Of a DNA stretch of 47,476 nt, positions 14,071 to 23,476 are shown piece after piece. The notes below the pieces were generated by a model, which had not been told where the DNA came from, ran no database searches, and worked only from the letters and a program-made list of their open reading frames with translations. The stretch spans positions 1 through 47,476 of the forward strand of contig CAYUFX010000029.1 in the NCBI GenBank assembly GCA_964444135.1, given 5' to 3'. This DNA is from NIOZ-UU13 sp964444135. GTDB taxonomy: Bacteria; Planctomycetota; Phycisphaerae; Sedimentisphaerales; Anaerobacaceae. A program made the translations under genes and the position numbers. Position 1 is the stretch's first letter; the number at the start of each line of letters is the position of its first letter.

Positions 14071-15687
14071 ATGTCTAAAGTAGAAAAGGTAGTAATTTGT
14101 GCAATAGTAGGATTGCTCGTGGCAGTAAACGGCACAGCACAGGCCAACTGGTCGGAGAGCTTCGACGGCGACGAGCTCGACCTGCCAACATGGGTGTTCA
14201 CTTGTATTCCAGATATGACCAAAACGTTCACGAGTACAATCATGACCGGTCCAGATGGCAACAAATACCTCAGCTTCGATGAGACAAGCTCGGCGGGCAT
14301 CGGCGGCTCGCAATTCGGCGCGGCCTTTGGTTCAAACGAAGAGTTCACCGACGTCCGTGTTGGGGCCGTGGTCAATGTTACCGGCGATGCATCCCGGAAT
14401 TACCACGGCTTAATGGCAAGGGCAACCTACATCATTGACCCGGATGGGTCGCTCACCGGTTTCGCTCCTGGCTTGTTTGCAACTCAGGTCTATGTGATGC
14501 ATATAGACTGGGAGGATGGCCCCGCCAACATGAACATTGATATCGAGAAGGTCGTCAATATGAGTAACATCATGAGGAACGAAGAAGAGCTGCTTTTGGA
14601 AGTTCCTGCACCAGGCCTGGGCCACGCCAGGAGCTACTATGCCGAGCTGGATGTTGTCGGCTCGGGACCAGTGTATGTTACCGGGAGTCTCTATGAGTAC
14701 AAAGGCGGACCGCTCGTAGTAAGGACCGCGACAATGGTTGACACCAACGGTAACGACCCGTGGGAAGATGAGGGCGTCCATGATGAGCCCTTTGCGAGCG
14801 GCGTAAGCGGGATCTTCGCACAGAATGAACATGAGGAGCCAGCCGGCTATCATTGCACTTTTGACGAGGTCTTCTCCGTTTCTGACGGACCGGCGGCGGT
14901 CAATCCTTCTCCTGCTAACGGCGCGGCAGATGTGGATGTGGACGCCGACCTTACCTGGTTAGAGGCAGCTTTTGCCACCTCACGCGATTTGTGGTTCGGC
15001 AAAAAAGGTGCTATGGAGAAGGTTGAGCCGGCTCCTGCAGGTACCACCTTTGACCCGGGGACACTTGAATTAGGCCAGACTTATGAATGGCGGGTCGATC
15101 AAATCGGTCCTTCAGGGACAGTCACAGGCCGCACCTGGACCTTTACCGCAGCAGATTGTATGAGCGTGGAAGATTTTCAGTCATATGCAGACCATGAGGG
15201 TATAAGGGCTGAATGGATTGAAAACATCGCTGAATTCGATTACGTCTTTCTCGCGACAGACAGCCAGGGCAACAATTCTATGCGGTTTGAATTCCAAAAT
15301 CAGTATGAGCCTTACTTTACTGAGGCCACACGGACGTTTGACAGCCCGCAGGATTGGACGGTTCAAGCCGTTGAGGCGGTGTCGTTGTCCTTCATAGGTG
15401 AGCACGAAAATATGGAGCATCTGATGTATTTAGAGCTGGAGGATGCTTCCGGCCAAAGCTTCAAGGCCGAGCACCCATACACCTATGCCTGTCAGTCTGA
15501 TATATGGCGCCAGTGGACCGTGGCACTTGAGCAGTTCGGTAATGGTGGCATAAACTTGGGCTCTATAAAGAAAATCACTATCGGCTTAGGTGACGGCACC
15601 AGTTCAGCTCAAGAGGGTGAAGACATAGACCATATATACATTGACCAGATTAAGTTGTGCCCGGCCGGGAGCTATAATATTGAGTAG
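14071..15687 (+). CDS. secreted multi-domain beta-sandwich protein, TAG-terminated before a dockerin module
   Basis: 538 aa to the TAG at 15685. A signal peptide (MSKVEKVVICAIVGLLVAVNGTAQA) precedes an uncharacterised beta-rich domain (about 27-270). Next is one fibronectin-III-like repeat (about 275-360: NPSPANGAADVDVDADLTW, QTYEWRVDQIG, GRTWTFTA) and a C-terminal jelly-roll-like domain (about 365-535) ending DIDHIYIDQIKLCP. The layout is that of extracellular, probably carbohydrate-binding Planctomycetota proteins. AAGGAGG lies seven bases before the ATG. The same frame continues after TAG through 44 codons with a dockerin loop (15688-15822), so the gene is either a recent nonsense mutant, a readthrough gene or contains a sequencing error. 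Its last 45 leader bases closely match the leader of the gene at 15882. Confidence 0.75.
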   Translation: MSKVEKVVICAIVGLLVAVNGTAQANWSESFDGDELDLPTWVFTCIPDMTKTFTSTIMTGPDGNKYLSFDETSSAGIGGSQFGAAFGSNEEFTDVRVGAVVNVTGDASRNYHGLMARATYIIDPDGSLTGFAPGLFATQVYVMHIDWEDGPANMNIDIEKVVNMSNIMRNEEELLLEVPAPGLGHARSYYAELDVVGSGPVYVTGSLYEYKGGPLVVRTATMVDTNGNDPWEDEGVHDEPFASGVSGIFAQNEHEEPAGYHCTFDEVFSVSDGPAAVNPSPANGAADVDVDADLTWLEAAFATSRDLWFGKKGAMEKVEPAPAGTTFDPGTLELGQTYEWRVDQIGPSGTVTGRTWTFTAADCMSVEDFQSYADHEGIRAEWIENIAEFDYVFLATDSQGNNSMRFEFQNQYEPYFTEATRTFDSPQDWTVQAVEAVSLSFIGEHENMEHLMYLELEDASGQSFKAEHPYTYACQSDIWRQWTVALEQFGNGGINLGSIKKITIGLGDGTSSAQEGEDIDHIYIDQIKLCPAGSYNIE

Positions 15688-15822
15688 CCAACCGTCTCGC
15701 GGACACATCCAGACAGGTTGGATTTGACTGGCGATATAAATGCCGATTGCAAGGTTGACATCGAAGACCTTGTTATCATGGTGGATAACTGGCTTAATGA
15801 TGGACTCTCAGCAGTACCATAA
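15688..15822 (+). pseudogene. in-frame dockerin-like C-terminal extension after TAG
   Basis: Directly after the TAG, in the same frame, 44 codons read through to TAA at 15820. They contain LTGDINADCKVDIEDLVIMV followed by DNWLNDG. The calcium loop D-x-N-x-D-x-x-x-D-x-x-D is complete, as in the single-loop dockerin-like tails that end many Planctomycetota secreted proteins. There is no ribosome site or start for separate translation. TAG is a normal stop elsewhere in the window, so genome-wide recoding is not supported. Confidence 0.65.
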
Positions 15823-15881
15823 TAGGCGTGAAAGTTGTTATCTTTCCGTTTTGATTTTAACTTTTTTGAAGAAGGATTATT

Positions 15882-18077
15882 ATGTGTACGAAATTGATTT
15901 ATTTGGTCTCTTTTATTTTGGTATTGGGCCTGACTTTGACGAATTCGGCCAGTGCTGAGCTTGTCGGCTGGTGGAAGCTCGATGATGGTTCCGGTACCAC
16001 TGCTTTGGACTCAAGCGGCAACGGCAACGACGGTACACTCCAGGGTGACCCACAATGGGTGGAAGGTCAGTTTGGGGGCGCACTGGAAGGAGATGGTAAC
16101 GGTGATTATATTCTGGTTCCGCACAGTGACAGTTTGGATATCAGCGATGCTGTCACGGTTGCGTTGTGGGTGTACGGAGGCATACCTCCGGATCAAATCA
16201 TCTGCAAGGGCAGCGGCGGTGGGGCCTGGTGGGCCTCGTACAGCTTCCGCATAGACGACAACGCCAGTTATGTCCGACAGATAAACTTTCGTGGGCGTAT
16301 CGGCACTAACGCCGACGCTCTAAATTCGAGCAGCCCTATCCCGCAGGATGAGTGGACACACATCGCGATAACGTTCGACATCAGTGCCTCCGGAAACAAC
16401 CAGAAGATATACGTCAACGGGCAATTGGATGCCGAGAGCCGATCGGAAAACCCACTCAGCACTAACACCGACGATCTGCTCATAGGCGCCGATGCCTATG
16501 GGGACACCAGATGGCATTGGCAGGGAATGCTCGATGACGTCCGCATCTTCAACGAGGCTCTGCCGGAGGGACAGATTCAGGCTATTATGCAAGGTGGTGG
16601 TATAGAATATCCATTTGCCTTTCGCCCCAGCCCTGCTGATGGCGCAATGCATTTTGATACGTGGGTGAACCTTGGCTGGAGACCTGGAGATTCCGCCGTT
16701 TCACACGATGTGTATATCGGCGAAAATTTTGACGATGTAAACGAAGGCGCTGCCGAGACGTTCCAAGGCAACCAGACAGCGACGTTTCTTGTCGCCGGCT
16801 TTCCCGGATTTCCTTATCCGGATGGCCTTGTTCCGGGCACGACTTACTACTGGCGAATCGATGAGGTCAATGACACCGAGCCGAACAGTCCCTGGAAAGG
16901 CGATGTCTGGAGCTTTATGATTCCACCCAAGACCGCATACTTTCCCGACCCGGCTGATGCTGCCGAGCAGGTAAACCCGGATGCAGACCTTAGCTGGACG
17001 GGAGGTTTCGGGGCAAAATTGCACACCGTATATTTCGGCGAGAATTTTGACGATGTCAACAATGCTGCCGGAGGTCTTCCTCAGGGAGCTGCAACCTATA
17101 CTCCCGGCACACTTAAATTGGCTCAGACTTACTACTGGCGTGTCGATGAGTTTGATGCCATCGAGACATATAAAGGCGACATCTGGAGCTTTACCACTCA
17201 GGGTGCCGTCGGGAACCCGAACCCGGCTAATGGCGCTGTGGATGTAAAGCAGACACAAATTCTTAGCTGGTCGCCGGGAGTCTATGCTGATTCGCATCAG
17301 CTATACTTCGGCACTGATAAAGATGCCGTGAAAAATGCCGTTACCAGCTCACAGGAGTATAAAGGCACCGGAGACCTTGGTTCTGAGAGCTATGACCCCG
17401 GAAAACTTGAATGGGATGCCACTTACTACTGGCGGATTGATGAGGTCAATAACACCAACCCAGACAGCCCATGGACAGGCATCCTCTGGAGCTTTACAAC
17501 AGCTAACTTCCTTGTTGTGGACGATTTTGAGGACTACGATGCCGGTGACAACCAGATATGGTTCGCATGGAAGGACGGGCTTGGCTATGGCACGCCGGGT
17601 ACTGAACCCTACTCTCCCGGCAACGGGACCGGCTCAGCAGTAGGCGACGAAAGCACTCCTTCCTATACCGAGGAAACTATCGTTCACGGAGGCAATCAAT
17701 CGATGCCTGTATTCTATGACAACAGCGTCTTAAAGTATTCAGAGGTGGAGAAGACGCTGACTTATCCGCGTGACTGGACCGAGAATGGTGTTAGCACATT
17801 AACAATTTGGTTTCGGGGCAATTCGGATAACGCTGCTGAGACTTTATATGTTGCTCTCAACGGCAATGCGATCGTTACTAATGATAATCTTGATGCAGCA
17901 CAGGTAACTACCTGGACGGAATGGACTATCGACCTGCAGGCGTTTGCAGACCAGGGCGTGAACCTTGCCAATGTCAATACGATTGCCCTTGGTCTTGGTA
18001 ACAAGAAGAATCCGGTAGCCGGTGGTTCAGGTACGATGTACTTTGACGATATTCGTCTGTATCCTCCGCCACAGTAA
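15882..18077 (+). CDS. secreted LamG protein with three YYWRIDEVN-type repeats and C-terminal jelly roll
   Basis: 731 aa. A signal peptide (LIYLVSFILVLGLTLTNSASA) is followed by a LamG / concanavalin-A-like domain (about 28-240: VGWWKLDDGSGTTALDSSGN, DDVRIFNEAL). Three fibronectin-III-like repeats follow at about 245-345, 346-438 and 439-540, each with a TYYWRxDE signature and ending in WSFxx. A C-terminal sandwich domain runs from about 541 to 731 (VVDDFEDYDAG to TMYFDDIRLY). It is probably surface-located and binds or rearranges polysaccharide; no catalytic residues are visible. From the first repeat on, it is strongly similar in protein and DNA to the gene at 31575-33815, which has a different N-terminal domain. 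AAGGAT precedes the ATG. It lies 60 bases after the dockerin extension and is probably co-transcribed with the gene at 14071. Confidence 0.82.
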   Translation: MCTKLIYLVSFILVLGLTLTNSASAELVGWWKLDDGSGTTALDSSGNGNDGTLQGDPQWVEGQFGGALEGDGNGDYILVPHSDSLDISDAVTVALWVYGGIPPDQIICKGSGGGAWWASYSFRIDDNASYVRQINFRGRIGTNADALNSSSPIPQDEWTHIAITFDISASGNNQKIYVNGQLDAESRSENPLSTNTDDLLIGADAYGDTRWHWQGMLDDVRIFNEALPEGQIQAIMQGGGIEYPFAFRPSPADGAMHFDTWVNLGWRPGDSAVSHDVYIGENFDDVNEGAAETFQGNQTATFLVAGFPGFPYPDGLVPGTTYYWRIDEVNDTEPNSPWKGDVWSFMIPPKTAYFPDPADAAEQVNPDADLSWTGGFGAKLHTVYFGENFDDVNNAAGGLPQGAATYTPGTLKLAQTYYWRVDEFDAIETYKGDIWSFTTQGAVGNPNPANGAVDVKQTQILSWSPGVYADSHQLYFGTDKDAVKNAVTSSQEYKGTGDLGSESYDPGKLEWDATYYWRIDEVNNTNPDSPWTGILWSFTTANFLVVDDFEDYDAGDNQIWFAWKDGLGYGTPGTEPYSPGNGTGSAVGDESTPSYTEETIVHGGNQSMPVFYDNSVLKYSEVEKTLTYPRDWTENGVSTLTIWFRGNSDNAAETLYVALNGNAIVTNDNLDAAQVTTWTEWTIDLQAFADQGVNLANVNTIALGLGNKKNPVAGGSGTMYFDDIRLYPPPQ

Positions 18078-18285
18078 GCCGGAATTTAAATGGTAATTGG
18101 TTGCGAGGTTGACCCCGTTAGATAGCTTCGTATTTTTCATATCTAACGAAGTTGATATAGCGAATTCGTGTCAATTGTACCTGCCTGCACCCATGTGCTT
18201 TCTGCCGAAAGGCATCCTGCGGATTGCGAAAGCAAGAACGGGGGTATCGCAGGCACAGGTGCGGTTACGCAAGTGCAGGTAATTC

Positions 18286-18329
18286 GGGGCTTATATCGAA
18301 TGATTCGGTATAGGCCCCATTTGTTTTTC
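18286..18329 (+). terminator. rho-independent terminator-like hairpin
   Basis: A 15- to 16-bp stem with several G-U pairs (GGGGCTTATATCGAAT with ATTCGGTATAGGCCCC, 18286-18318) is followed by ATTTGTTTTT. It lies 209 bases after the LamG gene. The right arm TTCGGTATAGGCCC recurs in the terminator of the related gene (31365-31395). Confidence 0.6.
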
Positions 18330-18389
18330 ATAAGCATTAATATTGACCCATTGTTCTCTTCTGTTGCTCGGCTTGGGTAGAGTAATCCT

Positions 18390-18728
18390 TTGTATTTAGC
18401 CCATCAATTTATTGATTGGTTTATGCTACGCCAGGAATACTTTCCTCTTCCCCACCTGCTTGCCCTCGATGCCGGAACGGGCCGGCAAAAATGGCAGGGC
18501 AAACTCGGCGGTAGCGCTCCATGGTGGGCATCTGTCACGGCCGCGGATGACAAGCTCTACTGCATTAGCGAAGCCGCCGAGGCTGTCGTTCTTGCCGCCG
18601 ATGATGGCCGGTTCAAGATCCTTTCACGAATCGATATCGAAGACAAGCCCATCCAGGCGTCAATCACCATCGCTGACGGCCGGTTGTTCATTCGCACCGC
18701 CAACACACTATTCCGCATCGCCAATTAG
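18390..18728 (+). pseudogene. orphan C-terminal fragment of a PQQ-like beta-propeller
   Basis: From about codon 24 the frame reads LLALDAGTGRQKWQGKLGG, then VTAADDKLYCISEAAEAVVL and ASITIADGRLFIRTANTLFR to a TAG. This covers roughly two propeller blades and the natural end of a BamB-like protein. There is no signal peptide, no ribosome site before the first ATG, and the codons before LLALDA do not fit the family. It is best read as the remnant of a deleted propeller gene rather than a working protein. Confidence 0.6.
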
Positions 18729-18864
18729 AGCAGCTTGTTGGCGCAAATGCGAGAAAGGCTATCAGCTTTAAATTTATAACGCCTCAAAGGCCAGTTACAG
18801 GACGTACCCGTCTTGAGGGGTATCATACAGCCTATTTTCCGCACGAAAAAAACAAACTAATTCT

Positions 18865-18893
18865 TTGATTGTTAGTGTAACACTTAGTATACA
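18865..18893 (+). promoter_or_regulatory. promoter for the sensor kinase operon
   Basis: TTGATT (18865-18870), 17-base spacer, TATACA (18888-18893), about 120 bases before the kinase ATG. The following AT-rich TATATATAAG could offer an alternative -10. Confidence 0.45.
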
Positions 18894-19015
18894 GTATATA
18901 TAAGTATCTCGGGTCAACAAAGGTCGATAGTGGGAAAAATAATATAGCAGATATGCACGGTAACCAGCTTTTACAAAGGGCAACAGACTGGTGGTATAGG
19001 TAGGGAGGTAAAGCG

Positions 19016-22000
19016 ATGGCTGCTTCCAAGAAAAATAGGAGAGAATTTATTGAAGAAGCCCAGATGTCGCAATCGCATCTTGAAAAACTTAGGCGTGGCA
19101 AGGCCATGCATAAACAGGTGGAGGATGTGATTAAAGAAAGCAAAGAACATGCAAAAATCTTTGCATCATATCAGCAATCCATCTCGGAATTGCGTGAGTT
19201 TTATGTAAGAGAAGCCAGTTATGAACAGATGCTTCAAAAGACAGTGGATTTATTCGTTAAGAATTTCGGTTATTACATGACCTGGTATGGTGAGTTACAA
19301 TCGGATGAGAAGGTAATTATTCCCAACGTATGGGCTGGAAAATACGAAGAATATCTGAATGGATTGCGGCTTGAGCTTGATGACAGCAAAGATGCTAAAT
19401 GTGCTATGAGTCTTGCGATTGTAAACAAAGAACCTTTTGGGTATGCCGATCTTGAGCACGATAAAGATTTCGAAAAATGGCGTCCATTAGCCCTTAAATA
19501 TGGATATCGTTCGAACCAGGCGATTCCGCTCATTATAAATGGCAAAAGTGTTGGAGCGTTTTTGGTTTATAGTACCCGCCCCCGGGCCTTTAGTGAGGAT
19601 CTGATTCAGTATCTTGTGGGAATAGCGAATGAACTTGCCACGATTGTTGAAAACATCACCGGGCGCAAGAAGGCTGGGGAGGCGTATCGCACGCTGGTGG
19701 ACCATTCGCTGCAGGGGCTTGTAATCTTCCAGGATGGGCGTGTTGTCTTTGCCAACCAAACTATGACCGAGATCACCGGTTACGCTCTGGACGAGATGCT
19801 GGCCGCGTCTTCCCAACAAGTGCAAACACGTGTGCATCCAGAGCATCGGACGCTCGTTTGGAGCCGACACCAAGAACGGCTCAGGGGCAAACGCTTGCCC
19901 GAGCGTTATGAGCTTCGTGGAATTCGCAAGGATGGAACAATATGTTGGTTGGAGATACATGCCAGTCGGATTGAGTACCAAGGCAAGCCTGCCGTACAGG
20001 CTGCCTGTGTCGACGTCACCGAGCGAAAGAAGACAGAAGAGGCGTTGAGAGAGAGTGAGGAGAAATACCGTTCAATTTTCAATACGGCTGCCGGTCTCAT
20101 AACATCGGTGGACAGAAATGGGATCATTTTAGATTGCAATGCAAGGATTAAGGACCTTCTCGGCTATGAGAAGGATGAGGTTGCAGGACAGTCTATAGCA
20201 AAGATTTTCCATCCAGATTATATGCAACAGGCGAGGGCCTGCCTCAATAAAATATTAGTTGATGGTTTTGCCCACCACAAAGAATTCAAGATGGCCAGAA
20301 AAGACAACGAGATAATCGACGTTGAAATAAATGCTGCCGGAGTAAAAGATAAAGAAGGGAAATATGTGGGGGGCATATGTATCATTCAAGACATAACCGA
20401 GCGCAAGAGGGCGGAAGAGGCACTACAGAAACGGACAGAAGAGCTAACAATCATGAACGAAATGGCGATAGAACTGGCAGCTGCATCTTCCACGGCCGAC
20501 ATTTATAAACTTGTCTGCGAGAAGTTGAAAAGTATTACCGGGGCCCTCTTTACAGGCATAACAAGTTACGATGCCCAGAGGCAAGAGCTTAAGGTAGAAC
20601 ATATTTCCACAGATAGTAAATTTATTATCACAGCAAATAAGATACTCGGCCGGAAAGTCAAAGAGCTCCGAATTCCTCTGGAGCCTCGCTATATCCAGGA
20701 GATGCTATCGGAGAAAGCAAAGAAGCTGGAAGGGCTAAACGAACTGATATTCGGTACTATTCCGAGAGCCGTGGTCAACACTCTCAAAAGAGCTCTTAAA
20801 ATTGGTGATGTATATGGATTGGTTCTACACTACGGTGGCAAAATTATAGGTACGATCGCGGTTTTGATGCCGCAACAAAAGCCTTTACTTTCAATTGAGA
20901 TGCTTGAAGCTTTCGCCAACCTGGTTGCTACTTCTCTGAAGCGTATGAAGGCAGAGGAGGAGCGGATAGCGGCAGTGCAGGAAAGAGCGGCTGTTGTTGA
21001 CGCAATGTCTGATTCAGTTATTGTTGTTAATCCGGATGGGCGGATAATCTCCTGCAACCCCGCTCACTTAAAGATGTTCCGTCGTAGTTCTGCAAACGAA
21101 ATCTTAGGAAGAAACTTTAGTGAATTAAGAGAAGTCTTTTGTGACCCGGATGAAGATATTCCGAAGATGTTAGGAGTGTTTAGGTCGATAGTTCAAAACG
21201 GTATTTCCAAACCTGTTGAGGTTAGAGTTCGAAGGGCAGACGGAGAAGAGCTGACGGTTAGTGCTTCAGTGAGTTTACAAAGAGACGCGATAGGCAATCC
21301 TCTGAATGTTGTAGCGATCTTGAGGGATATCACACCACAGAAGCAATTGCAGGAGATGGAGAGAGAAGCAGCAGTAACGAAGATGGCAGTAGAGATGATT
21401 GAAGGGATGCTTGAGGGAGTTACGATTATAGACCTTGATGGGACAATTCGCCAGGTCAACAGCGAGTTTGAGAGAGGTTCGGGATATAAAAAGGAAGAGG
21501 TAATTGGAAAAACAGCAATCGAGCTTGGAATCATCTCCCAAAAAGATAATCGAAGGATTGAGAAGGAAATTATTCCGAAATTGATGAATGAAGGCCTTGT
21601 TCGAAACATTGAGACGGTTGTTATGAGTAGGGACGGGACAAGATTTCCTGCTTTAATGAACTGGAGTTTAATGAAGGATGCCCAAGGCAATCCAAAAAGT
21701 ATCATTGTTACGGCAACAGACATCACTGAGCTCAAGCGGGCGGAAGAACAACTTCGAGAGTATCAACAGCAGCTCCAGTCGATGGCTTCGGAATTATCGT
21801 TAACCGAAGAGCGTGAAAGACGAAGCATTGCCACAGGATTGCATGACCGCATCGTACAACCCTTGGTATTCGCAAAAATGAAATTAGATGAATTGGAGTC
21901 TTCAACGACATCGGCTGATTCCGGCAAACACCTGGAAGAAATTAGCAACATGCTTGATCAGGTTATTGAGGAGACACAAACCTTGACTTACAATTTGGGC

Positions 22001-22441
22001 TCTCCTACTCTGTATGAGTTAGGTTTAGAGTCAGCCATAGAGGAGTGGCTTAGCGAAGAGATAGAGCAAAAACATAACATCTCAACCTTTTTTGAATCTG
22101 ATGTTGCTCCCGAACCATTGAGTGAGGATATCAGCGGCTTTCTTTTTAGGAGCGTGCGAGAACTACTGGTCAATGCAGTTAAGCACGGCAAGGCACAAAA
22201 TATCAAAGTTTCACTCCAATGGAAAGAGAACAAAATAAGAATCTGTGTTGATGATGACGGAGTTGGATTCGAATTATCGGAGGCAGGCGCCTCCAGAGAC
22301 AAAAAAGGCGGCTATGGGCTTTTCAGTATAAAAGAACACTTGAGCCACATTGGAGGATATATTGACATTAAATCGAAACCGAAACATGGGACACAAGTTG
22401 TCTTAGTAGCGCCGTCAAAGGCAAAACCTATGGAAAGATGA
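19016..22441 (+). CDS. multi-PAS/GAF sensor histidine kinase, NarL-partner type
   Basis: 1141 aa with no membrane segment, so probably a cytoplasmic sensor. Domains by pattern: coiled N-terminus (1-60), GAF (about 65-215), PAS (222-345, ending CVDVTERKKTEEAL), PAS (345-465, ending QDITERKRAEEAL), GAF (480-640), PAS (650-770, ending RDITPQKQLQEM) and PAS (785-905, ending TDITELKRAEEQL). A HisKA_3-type dimerisation helix follows, ERERRSIATGLHDRIVQPL with phospho-acceptor H943. The ATPase domain (about 1010-1138) has N-box LLVNAVKHG and G-boxes DDDGVGFEL and GGYGLFSIKEHL. The ligands are unknown; no heme or FMN motif stands out. GGGAGG lies before the ATG. The response regulator starts seven bases after its stop, so the two form a two-component pair. 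Confidence 0.88.
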   Translation: MAASKKNRREFIEEAQMSQSHLEKLRRGKAMHKQVEDVIKESKEHAKIFASYQQSISELREFYVREASYEQMLQKTVDLFVKNFGYYMTWYGELQSDEKVIIPNVWAGKYEEYLNGLRLELDDSKDAKCAMSLAIVNKEPFGYADLEHDKDFEKWRPLALKYGYRSNQAIPLIINGKSVGAFLVYSTRPRAFSEDLIQYLVGIANELATIVENITGRKKAGEAYRTLVDHSLQGLVIFQDGRVVFANQTMTEITGYALDEMLAASSQQVQTRVHPEHRTLVWSRHQERLRGKRLPERYELRGIRKDGTICWLEIHASRIEYQGKPAVQAACVDVTERKKTEEALRESEEKYRSIFNTAAGLITSVDRNGIILDCNARIKDLLGYEKDEVAGQSIAKIFHPDYMQQARACLNKILVDGFAHHKEFKMARKDNEIIDVEINAAGVKDKEGKYVGGICIIQDITERKRAEEALQKRTEELTIMNEMAIELAAASSTADIYKLVCEKLKSITGALFTGITSYDAQRQELKVEHISTDSKFIITANKILGRKVKELRIPLEPRYIQEMLSEKAKKLEGLNELIFGTIPRAVVNTLKRALKIGDVYGLVLHYGGKIIGTIAVLMPQQKPLLSIEMLEAFANLVATSLKRMKAEEERIAAVQERAAVVDAMSDSVIVVNPDGRIISCNPAHLKMFRRSSANEILGRNFSELREVFCDPDEDIPKMLGVFRSIVQNGISKPVEVRVRRADGEELTVSASVSLQRDAIGNPLNVVAILRDITPQKQLQEMEREAAVTKMAVEMIEGMLEGVTIIDLDGTIRQVNSEFERGSGYKKEEVIGKTAIELGIISQKDNRRIEKEIIPKLMNEGLVRNIETVVMSRDGTRFPALMNWSLMKDAQGNPKSIIVTATDITELKRAEEQLREYQQQLQSMASELSLTEERERRSIATGLHDRIVQPLVFAKMKLDELESSTTSADSGKHLEEISNMLDQVIEETQTLTYNLGSPTLYELGLESAIEEWLSEEIEQKHNISTFFESDVAPEPLSEDISGFLFRSVRELLVNAVKHGKAQNIKVSLQWKENKIRICVDDDGVGFELSEAGASRDKKGGYGLFSIKEHLSHIGGYIDIKSKPKHGTQVVLVAPSKAKPMER

Positions 22442-22448
22442 GGTTGAT

Positions 22449-23102
22449 ATGAGCATAAGAATTCTATTGGCAGATGACCATGAAATTGTACGATATGGTC
22501 TGCGATGCTTAATTGAAGAGCAACCTGATATGGAGGTAGTCGGCGATGCGGTGAATGGACGTATGGCGACCAACTTGACCTGCGAGCTAAGACCGGATGT
22601 TGTCGTTATGGACATTTCCATGCCGGATATGAATGGTATTGAGGCCACACGAAGAATCCGCAAAGAAATCCCGGACACTAAAGTTATCGTCCTGTCAATG
22701 CATCATAAAAGACAATTTGTAATAGATATGCTCAAAGCCGGTGTTTCGGGTTATATATTGAAAACGAAGGTTCATGACGACCTGATTCGGGCAATTAAAG
22801 CTGCTGTTGCGAACGAAGTATATTTGAGTTCTAAGATAACGGGAATCATTGCCCATGATTTCACAAGTAATTTGTCGATATCAGACAAGTCAGATTCTGC
22901 TGTTTTGACCCCCCGTGAGCGGGAGGTGCTCCAACTGATATCAGAAGGGAAAAGCACCAAAGAAAGTGCATTGCACTTAAATGTAAGTATAAAAACGATC
23001 GAATCAACTCGGCGTCAAATTATGCAAAAATTAGATATTCACAATGTAGCTGATCTCACCAAGTATGCGATTAACGAAGGCATAACCTCACTTGACTTTT
23101 AA
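22449..23102 (+). CDS. NarL/FixJ-family response regulator
   Basis: 217 aa. The receiver domain (1-120) has acidic D9/D10, phospho-acceptor D55 (VVVMDISMPDMNG), switch S83 and K105. A LuxR-type helix-turn-helix follows (about 150-210: LTPREREVLQLISEGKSTKE, then VSIKTIESTRRQIMQKL). All residues needed for phosphotransfer are present. It is almost certainly the partner of the adjacent HisKA_3 kinase, and a transcription factor whose targets cannot be told from here; the following pseudo-receiver gene is a neighbour to consider. Its AGGT ribosome site lies in the seven-base gap after the kinase stop. Confidence 0.92.
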   Translation: MSIRILLADDHEIVRYGLRCLIEEQPDMEVVGDAVNGRMATNLTCELRPDVVVMDISMPDMNGIEATRRIRKEIPDTKVIVLSMHHKRQFVIDMLKAGVSGYILKTKVHDDLIRAIKAAVANEVYLSSKITGIIAHDFTSNLSISDKSDSAVLTPREREVLQLISEGKSTKESALHLNVSIKTIESTRRQIMQKLDIHNVADLTKYAINEGITSLDF

Positions 23103-23476
23103 CCATTGTTTATCGGTATTCCATATCATCATTGACTCTCTAATCTGGCCTTCATCCAGAACCATTTACTCTGCTAAGAAGCAAACTGCTGTATCAGTAT
23201 TGAAAAACGCATCTAAGAGATAGAGAGTTAGCCAGGCTGCTCGTGCGTTGTGTCCTCTTACCACATTATCAGTGTATGTGTATTCAATTTTGTTATAGAT
23301 TCCATGTTTTTCGCACCCCGAATACAGAGATTCCCTGATACACTTACGCTTTCCGCATTCCGATACATATTTTATTACTAAGCAAAACTATATATTCATT
23401 TTCCGGGCATACGGCTCATTAAAAATGCGGGAAGCAGGAGCTGCTAACATTCTTTGTCTAAAAACAAGTGGGATAA
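23103..23476. other. 374-base intergenic region, nothing recognised
   Basis: AT-rich, without a credible reading frame, terminator or repeat. It presumably contains the end of the two-component transcript and the promoter of the pseudo-receiver gene, whose start has only a weak GGGAT site. Confidence 0.4.
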
